This document shows positions 1-17,255 of a stretch of 17,255 bases of DNA, in pieces (the stretch's first letter is position 1; the number at the start of each line of letters is the position of its first letter). Under the pieces are notes generated by a model. The model was not told where the DNA came from and did no database searches. It saw only the letters and a program-made list of their open reading frames with translations. The position numbers and the translations under genes are program-made. The stretch comes from Chloromonas sp. AAM2 (lineage: Eukaryota; Chlorophyta; Chlorophyceae; Chlamydomonadales; Chlamydomonadaceae). The stretch lies in contig QAXH01003709.1 in the NCBI GenBank assembly GCA_004335635.1, positions 1 to 17,255 of the forward strand. Direction: 5' to 3'.

Positions 1-55
1 AACTGGTCCACAGTAAGCTTACATGAGTAGGCTGCCCTGCTCAGCAGGCACTCAC

Positions 56-1453
56 CAGGAACTCAGCACGTGAGATGGGAATTGCGCGAATTCCGTTGGC
101 GCCCTCTGTTTGCGTGGCTGACATGATGTAGCCAGTTCCATCTGAGGTGTAGGTGAACTTCAAGGTCTTGTCAGGCTGGCCCTGCAGGCAGAGAGGGAGA
201 TGTGGTAGAGGTTACATCAGGGTTGCCCACATGCACCGAGCATAAACTTGCTGCTAAGAAACCGTGGCAAAGATGGTTACCGCCCTGCCGTGAGCAAGGA
301 GAAACAAAGAGGCAAAGGTCTGAACTAAAAGCAGAGGTGAAAAGGGAAAGCAAGGATTCAAATGCGACTGAAACTACGAGAAGAGTTCATCAGCGCGCTG
401 AACATTCCACGTGATGGGTGGGCCCAGGAACTCGAGATGCGGACCTTCTGCATGCGGTCTGCAATCCCAATTAAGCAAACCCCGGGAATGCAAGTGTATG
501 TTATATGATCAAGGGAGAAAAAAAGGTTTGCCAGTTCTGGGAGTACCACCGAGTACTTCATGTGAGTACCACTGGAACCTGTGTTGTAAGTGTCCGTTGT
601 GGGGAGCAAGTGTCGCGGTGTAAGACGAGCGTTGTAAGACAACACAGTGCAAGTGGGCAACGAATCACAGCCCATATGTGTGTTTTTTGTGTTTCATGCT
701 CGTGAATGGCTTCTGTACACACTCACGTTGCCACCACGGCGGATGGTGAACTCCGCCGCCTTGCCGCCGTGGCGAGAGTAGTCCGGCAAAGTGTCGAAGC
801 CGGCCAGTCCGGCCAGATCAGCGGCCTACACGCATTAATGCCACAGCGCGTAGACAGTCAGCACAGCGGGCCGATAGCGCAACTGCACACAGTCTCAGCG
901 GTGTCAATAATGCCAACACCTGCCAATGTCCTCTGTGGCACGCCGACTCACGTTCAGCTCAAGAGTGATATCGGCCGCTTGGGTAGCGTCACACTTCTGC
1001 AGGCATATGGACACATGGATATGAACATACGAATATGGGCAACAGCATTGTATGTGTTTGTATCATGTCGGTCTGCATGTGGCATGCCGAAGCCTATGAA
1101 TCCTGACAGCTCACCTGTCCTCCATTGGCAAGTGTGACGGATTGGCCGTCGTTGCGTGGCTTGAATGAAGGCGAAATAGGGTTGAATGTCATTAAACCGC
1201 GATCCTGCGGGCAAATTCAAACGATGGAAAAACGGCAGGTGTCCCACGATTGACCGTTGACAGGACCCACTCCGAGTCTCGGGTGAACAACCAGAATTAC
1301 CAGTACCTTGTAGAACTTGATTTCCACAGGTGGAGCGTCGCTAGGTCTAAAACACTTGACGGCGCTGAAGCGACGCTGAAAGCTGGCAGGACGAAGCGCC
1401 TCGCGAAATCCGCCAAAGCGGGGGCCTTGGGAGAGTGCGTTGCATGCCCACAT
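56..1453 (-). CDS. Whirly-type single-stranded-DNA-binding protein, 5' five exons (3' end off window)
   Basis: Exons on the minus strand: 1307-1453, 1115-1204, 952-996, 727-825 and 56-181. All junctions are GT-AG and phase 0, giving 169 codons; a donor (gtgagt) at 55 shows the gene continues off the left edge. The first 35 residues are Arg/Ser/Ala-rich with a single Glu, as in a plastid or mitochondrial targeting peptide. The rest matches the Whirly fold. Residues 48-64 (YK...P..P.F) align with the first strand containing the plant KGKAAL motif. Residues 134-150 fit the 'KVEPLPDGSGHFF' strand region, and IPISRAEFL (161-169) fits the conserved IPITRAEF helix start. About 50 C-terminal residues are missing. 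The family binds ssDNA in organelles and protects genome stability. The KGKAAL position reads KDRGLM here. The start is the first ATG in the open frame; an upstream exon cannot be excluded. Family assignment is from remembered motifs, not a search. Confidence 0.8.
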
Positions 1454-2704
1454 TCTTGCAACTAGGCCGTCTGGCCTAGTAGTGAGCACTAACAGGGCAT
1501 TGGAGAAAACACTGCGTTCGACAATAAGCCCAGGGAGAAGTCACATTGTTCAAAGAGTGACCTGACATGACAAGAAAACAAGGAACACAAGCTACCCGTA
1601 ACCGGGTCGGATTGTGCTTTGCTTCCGTCGACAACGCATCCGGATCAGTTGCTGCTTGCCAAGCGAGCACGCAAGGCCAGGAGGACCTCTCCCCAGACGG
1701 GAACATGACATGACACGGAAGGGGCGGCTGTGTGCTGAAATAGGCTAATCATTTCGTGTGTTCTGTATGCACCAAACTTTCCTCAGCTCCCACATGTGGC
1801 CAAGTGCTGAACGTGTTTGAATTTTGTCCTCGAGCACCTGACAAGCCACATCGCAGCAAGCCAGGCGTCACAGAACGGTTTGGTCAGTGCAGGTGAGTCA
1901 GTTGTTAGTCAGTTGGCCAGCCTGGCAGGGTCTCTGTTGCAACTGATGCACCAGCTGTTTTGCTTGCTGCCATTGGACCTATGCACATGGTTGGCTGATT
2001 AACCAAATGTGTGTGATATTCAATACAAAAATGAATGGTGGCTTGGGTTTGGCATATCAATAGTTATCTCTGGCTTTTTGCATTTCAGCAGGATAGTGGC
2101 CAGTGTCGGTCTTGTGCTGTCTTCCTGCTTTGCCTTCAGGGCTTGTCCTTACAAACTTTTTGTTCTGATCAAACATGTTAAGAGTTTGCTGCGCACGTGA
2201 CGCTGGAGGAGGTCTGGCGGGTTACTTTGCCCCCCCTTGTAAGCCGTTACAATTAGAGACCCTCAAGCATTCAGGCAATCGCGAGCAAGGGTTTGTTGCC
2301 ACCACCAACAGACAACAGGGAACCACGCCCTGGGAGAACAGTACACCCGCACACACACACGCACAGTGTGAAGCCAAGTGTCACCGTGATACACACAAGA
2401 AAAAAAGTGTCCCAGAACTGGCGAACTTCTTTTTTGCAGCGCTTGCACTGAATCAATGATGGCGCCATTGCAGACACCCAAACAGCACATGGCATTGGAT
2501 TCGTCACAAGAGCAGTGCGCAAATGCAGATAATCATAGCAGTCAGGAGGAACCAAACAAAGCAACTGAGGCCCATGCCTGTCAGCCAGTGGCACCCGGCC
2601 CAGGCACGGTCAACATCGGATTAACAATTGAAAGAATGACATGACCTCCAACACCAGCAAGCACGAGGTAGCTGTCTTGTTGTTGGTGAGACCCATGATG
2701 CCTG
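1454..2704. other. Intergenic region: Whirly upstream flank and helicase 3' flank
   Basis: No coding exon could be supported on either strand. The short open frames here lack domain-like composition or good splice junctions. Minus-strand bases just above 1453 are the 5' flank of the Whirly gene, and bases just below 2705 are the 3' UTR or flank of the helicase. The only structure noted is a short sequence around 2410-2450 that recurs inverted at about 510-550. No TATA box or clear poly(A) signal can be assigned. Confidence 0.6.
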
Positions 2705-13661
<10,957 letters not shown>

Positions 13662-14085
13662 GGCGAGACCAGAGCCGTTACGCTCCAAATGGGCTTGCTG
13701 CGCGTAGCTTGGATGTCTAGGTCAATCAGGATTGACGGAGCAGGGACCAGAGTAATGTAGCAACGGTTTACGAGGCTATTCATGCCAGCTCAAAAAGGGT
13801 GTTTGGGGGGTTTGGCCGGTTCCACGTGATGCAAGCCGAAGTCTGATGGTCTCCTTTGCGCTGCTTCGGCAGGGCTGATGCTGTTAGAATTTCTGGCGGA
13901 CAAGAGAACTAGACAGGCCATCAGTTTCCCAGGTCGCACCACAAACCCTTGCCGTCCCACCGCAGCCTTGTGATGCCACGATTTTCCTGAACCAGAGCCT
14001 TGGACATCCCAGCCTCTTCAGAACAACACTTGCAAAACCAATCAAGGCTATCTCAGCGCACACTGAGCGACGAGACAAAAAAAAG
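13662..14085. promoter_or_regulatory. Divergent upstream region between the helicase and the plus-strand gene
   Basis: The region lies head-to-head between the helicase ATG (13661) and the proposed plus-strand ATG (14086). It must hold the helicase 5' UTR and probably both promoters. The plus-strand frame stays open back to 13888 without another ATG. No TATA box or initiator could be assigned. Confidence 0.45.
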
Positions 14086-15387
14086 ATGGGTGGTGCCATA
14101 CCCGGAAGTCGAGGCAGCCTCAGGTTCACACCATTCACAGCAAGGCCTCAGAAGCACTTGGTCACCCGGCCCCTGACATGGCAAGGACCCAGAGGGCAGC
14201 CGTCAGGAGCCAAGAGCCAGCAATCAGGGCGTAAGCCTTCTGGGAAGCTCAGACAGATTCGCCTGCTGCACATGCTGAGAGCAGGCATGCCACCTACCCT
14301 TTCCTCAGAGGGAAGGAACCGCTTGGCAGCAAACGTAATCTGGCAGCTCAGGTGGGGTTTTATGCACGAATGGTACATCTTTAGCACTGCACACGCCGGA
14401 CACACTCTTTCAAGGTTATGTTCACACTGATGGCATGACTCCATCGGGTTACTAGGGCTGATGCAACCTCGCAAAGTTCAAGGCGTGTGTAATGTCTTCC
14501 AGGCGACACAATACAACACACAACACAGTGGCAACACAGTGATTGCTGGCAACACAGTTCGCCGAAATGTAGGCTGCCCAGTTCAAATGAGGGGTCTGCC
14601 AATTGCCCATGGGAGCTTGGAGAAGCCTCCAGGTCGCAGACCTTGACCTCACACCATGTGACCATGTTCACTGGCCCCCTACAGGTGCATCCAGCTGTCG
14701 TCCATTCGGATGAACAGGAACTTAGACAATCACATGAACTGGATCAAGGTGCGCGACATGGAGATGATCTGTATGGCTGCGCAACAAATGCTTCAATCTT
14801 TTGCCAGCGTACCAAATGTTTGAGTATGTCGCATCTTGCACAATCATCGTCTAGCGCTCAGGATGCAGGGACGTGTGCACGTCAGTCTCATGCCTCACTG
14901 ATCCAAGGCCTTGCTAATCCCAGCGGGATACAATCCCAAAGTGGCACATGCTACCACTCAGAGCAATGAGCTGTGACCCCACCTTGACTCAGGGGGAAAG
15001 GGGGGGAGGGGCGGGTGATAAGTTGTTCGTCCTCCATTGCTAACATGTTCTTCTTTACTGCCTTATGGTGTTGTGGGTATCTCGCACATTCACCGGATGT
15101 GCCTTACTAATCCCAAGGTGGAAAGGCACATTCTGCCGCTAGAATAGATAGCCTCTAGAAAGATAGATATTCCAGATAGCAGCTGTAGTAAATGTTGGTT
15201 GCAACTATCTGGTCATTGATTGCTGAGTTGATTTCTCACTGCTTTGTTGTCTTGTGTGCTGTTGCAGGTTGAGCTGAGCACGATGCCCGGCATTGTGCTG
15301 CATCAGGTGGAGCAGCTTGTGGGGGACACGCAGAACATGATGCGCATACTCATCAGCCTCATGGCCGTGCTTTTCTTACTCAGGTAG
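14086..15387 (+). CDS. Unrecognised 149-residue protein with hydrophobic C-terminus (three proposed exons)
   Basis: Proposed exons: 14086-14351, 14685-14748 and 15268-15387. Junctions are GT-AG with compatible phases (2, then 0), and the model ends at TAG. Residues 1-70 are rich in Arg, Lys, Ser and Gly with almost no acidic residues, suggesting organelle targeting. Residues 90-134 look like an amphipathic helix region (NRNLDNHMNWIK, VLHQVEQLVGD). Residues 137-148 (ILISLMAVLFLL) could be a short C-terminal membrane anchor. The GT at 14749 could be ignored, in which case the frame runs on to TGA at 14821. The GT inside the last codons (15384) could instead lead to more exons. No family was recognised, so the exon calls rest on splice signals and frame only. 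Confidence 0.5.
14907..15142. repeat. Diverged direct repeat inside the second intron of the plus-strand gene
   Basis: The motif ccttgctaatccca...ggcacatgctaccactcag near 14907-14960 recurs as ccttactaatcccaaggtgg...ggcacattctgccgctag near 15101-15142. The spacing is about 194 bases. Confidence 0.5.
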
Positions 15388-15520
15388 TCAGCAGGCGTAC
15401 AATCAAGCTACATCGGGTTGTGGGTAACACGAGTTTGAGCACCCAATGTGGTTGTGAGGTACCTTTGGATGGACAGTGAATGCCCTCCTGCTGATTCGAT
15501 TAACAGCGGCACAATGCAGG

Positions 15521-15599
15521 CCAGCTAGCTGGCAGGCACTGGTGCTAGCTGGCAGGCACTGGTGCTAGCTGGCAGGCACTGGTGCTAGCTGGCAGGCAG
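15521..15599. repeat. 20-bp tandem repeat, four copies
   Basis: The unit GGTGCTAGCTGGCAGGCACT starts at 15541, 15561 and 15581, with a diverged first copy at 15521. It contains the GCTAGC palindrome and begins about 135 bases past the proposed plus-strand stop codon. Confidence 0.96.
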
Positions 15600-15679
15600 A
15601 TTTGAATGCCAGCCCTTTTGTCAGTTTGTGGAAAGCACTCCTTCCAAGGACGGTCATGGAGCTGAGGTGGAGATTGCGT

Positions 15680-15950
15680 CAGGTGGCAGGTGGCAGGTGG
15701 CGAGTGCGCTGCCAGGCCAAACGCATTGGCAAGCACACTGAGGCAGGCAGCATGAGTCAAAGCAGGCAGCTGATAGTGTTGGTAGTATGAAGACGGCAGT
15801 GGCATCGTGTTGAAGTTGACAGCAGGGGCATAAGCGAAGCGCTAGCTGACAGGTGCTGACAGGTTGCTGCCAGGCCACCAACATTTGCAAAAACATTGAG
15901 GAACATGTGCGTTTTCTGTGAGCAGCAGGGGTATAAGTATGCCATGAGGG
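15680..15950. repeat. Degenerate long tandem repeat (about 158-bp period)
   Basis: The segment gctgccaggcca...gcattggcaa...cactgagg near 15708 recurs as gctgccaggccacca...atttgcaaaaacattgagg near 15866. The segment cagcaggggcataag near 15822 recurs near 15924. Within it, CAGGTGG is repeated in tandem at about 15680-15704. Confidence 0.65.
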
Positions 15951-16529
15951 TGCTGGCGCTGGTAGCAGGAGGCCAACAAGGTGACATCAGGCTAGCGGGT
16001 GGCACAGTTGGTGTAAGACGGCCAACCATTCCATGTCAATGACACAGTCACAGGCAATGGCACAGCAAACTCCAAAGCACATGCAATGCTGGTACTCACG
16101 CAGAGCTGCTGTCTTTCCAGTACCTAGAGGCTTTCACCATTACCATGTGCAGGATGAGACTAGATGTGCGTGCAGGCCACGCAGGGCCAAGGTGGCAGGT
16201 GGAAGGTTATGACAGCTTGTACAACTGTTGAGCGGGATGTGCATTCTCATGTACAAGTGCCGCAATGGCACAAGTTACAAAGTTACGGTTGGCAGCAGAG
16301 CGTAGTGGTCAGCGGGACAACAATGCCGAGATGGGCCTATGATGGTGAGGTTGATGTTTGGCATTTAATGGATGATGAGGTTGATGGAAGGTCTGTGTGG
16401 AACTAAAGAGGGGAAGTGATGACGAGGCAAGCATTGGAGTGACAGGACTGGAGAAGTTGGCTCAGGTTCAAACAAGTGCTGGAAAGTTGGCAGCAGGCAA
16501 CAAGCACTGTACTCAATAGCAGTCTTGCA

Positions 16530-16570
16530 CTAGTAGTAGTCATAGTAGTCAATAGTAGTCATAGTAGTCA
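16530..16570. repeat. TAGTAGTCA-type short tandem repeat
   Basis: Imperfect TAGTAGTCA and ATAGTAGTCA units in a row on the plus strand, in non-coding sequence. Confidence 0.9.
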
Positions 16571-17255
16571 TTGTTTGTAAGTGCTTCAGATTGAACAATT
16601 GCTCTGCAACCATCTCTGCCCTGGACACTGTTTTTTGGTTGCTCTCCAGTAGGTTATTGCAGTCGTGTGGCGCTGTGTACTGCCCATTTGTATGTCCGAG
16701 CTTGCTTTGAATTCGTGCAGTGCTTGCAGACGCTCATCTGGTGGGCAGGCGTGTCGGGTCTGTGAGTATGTTAGTTAACATTGAACTAATACTTGTAGGC
16801 CCTATTAGGGTCTGACAGATTTTGCGGATAGGATGGCAACCCGAGGAATGGCTACCACCATTACTATCGCGGCGTGTCATAATCCCCTTCACTTGTAGGT
16901 TGGACGGGCTGGAGTCCCTCCCCTCACATAAGGCAACAGCACCCATAGTCCTGCAGTGATTGTCATCAACGCTGGCTGTTGGCTTATTGTTTATGCTTCT
17001 CGTCCACGTCGACACGTCGGTTTGTCTGGAGTCGTGCTCTTGTCCGCTCTTGTATATGTTGGTGCGACTCCGCCTGAGGACCTGAGCCAGCTTCAGCACG
17101 GCTTCCAAAGGGCGTCACCGCCACTCATTTCAAAAATGAGATCACAGCGTAGGCCAACTCAATCCCTCGCTTATATTGCAGTCGGCTCAGCTGTGTAGCC
17201 CAGCACCATCTCACTTCTCACGCGTGAGAAAACAGATCTCCGATGACCCCGAAGC

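Larger units (their letters stand above)
15388..17255. other. Repeat-rich region without a supported gene
   Basis: The left part is tandem repeats and degenerate minisatellite. The right part has exon-like stretches on the plus strand: 16663-16761, with acceptor ttattgcag and donor gtgagt; and the open frame to 17198, with hydrophobic residues near its start. A 124-codon open frame on the minus strand (16734-17108) overlaps them. None shows a recognisable motif, so none is called. Confidence 0.5.

Noticed and set aside
706..1137. 143-codon plus-strand open frame
   Set aside because: It is antisense to three Whirly exons whose splice junctions and family motifs are clear, so it is a shadow.
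1487..1489. GTG at 1489 as the Whirly start
   Set aside because: A eukaryotic nuclear gene should use ATG. The first ATG in frame is at 1453 and leaves a normal targeting peptide.
16734..17108. 124-codon minus-strand open frame as a transposon protein
   Set aside because: No integrase, reverse transcriptase or gag motif is visible, and there are no terminal repeats.

Overview
The window is nuclear DNA from an intron-rich eukaryote. Two recognisable genes point to the green lineage. One is a DEAD-box helicase whose wording matches plant RH35/DDX41 (for example [42 protein letters not shown]). The other is a Whirly-type single-stranded-DNA-binding protein, a family typical of plants and green algae. 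Short TTAGGG arrays and many minisatellites lie inside introns, which suggests a repeat-rich green alga. The species cannot be fixed from the sequence alone.

Layout, left to right. (1) 56-1453, minus strand: the first five exons (169 codons) of a Whirly-like gene that runs off the left edge. (2) 1454-2704: no gene seen; it holds the Whirly upstream region and the 3' flank of the helicase gene. (3) 2705-13661, minus strand: a complete 17-exon gene for a DDX41/Abstrakt/RH35-type helicase. All 16 introns are GT-AG, all phases join, and the product is 638 residues. (4) 13662-14085: a short divergent upstream region shared with the next gene. (5) 14086-15387, plus strand: a proposed three-exon gene for a 149-residue protein with a hydrophobic C-terminus, family not recognised. 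(6) 15388-17255: repeat-rich DNA with a few doubtful exon-like stretches.

The most unusual feature is inside the helicase introns. Many carry diverged copies of the neighbouring exon's own edge, including the splice site and 10-45 bases of coding sequence. Donor-side copies lie downstream of the real donor (exons 4, 6, 11, 12, 13 and 14). Acceptor-side copies lie upstream of the real acceptor (exons 7, 8, 15 and 16). Several keep a usable splice site; the exon 8 and exon 16 copies would end translation within 12-17 codons, and the exon 16 copy would remove the C-terminal zinc knuckle. This looks like intron growth by tandem duplication across exon-intron junctions, and it leaves decoy or poison exons whose use is untested.

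The genes have no operon-like relation. The helicase is expected to act in the spliceosome, and the Whirly protein in plastid or mitochondrial DNA maintenance. No CRISPR array, rRNA, convincing tRNA or intact transposon was seen.
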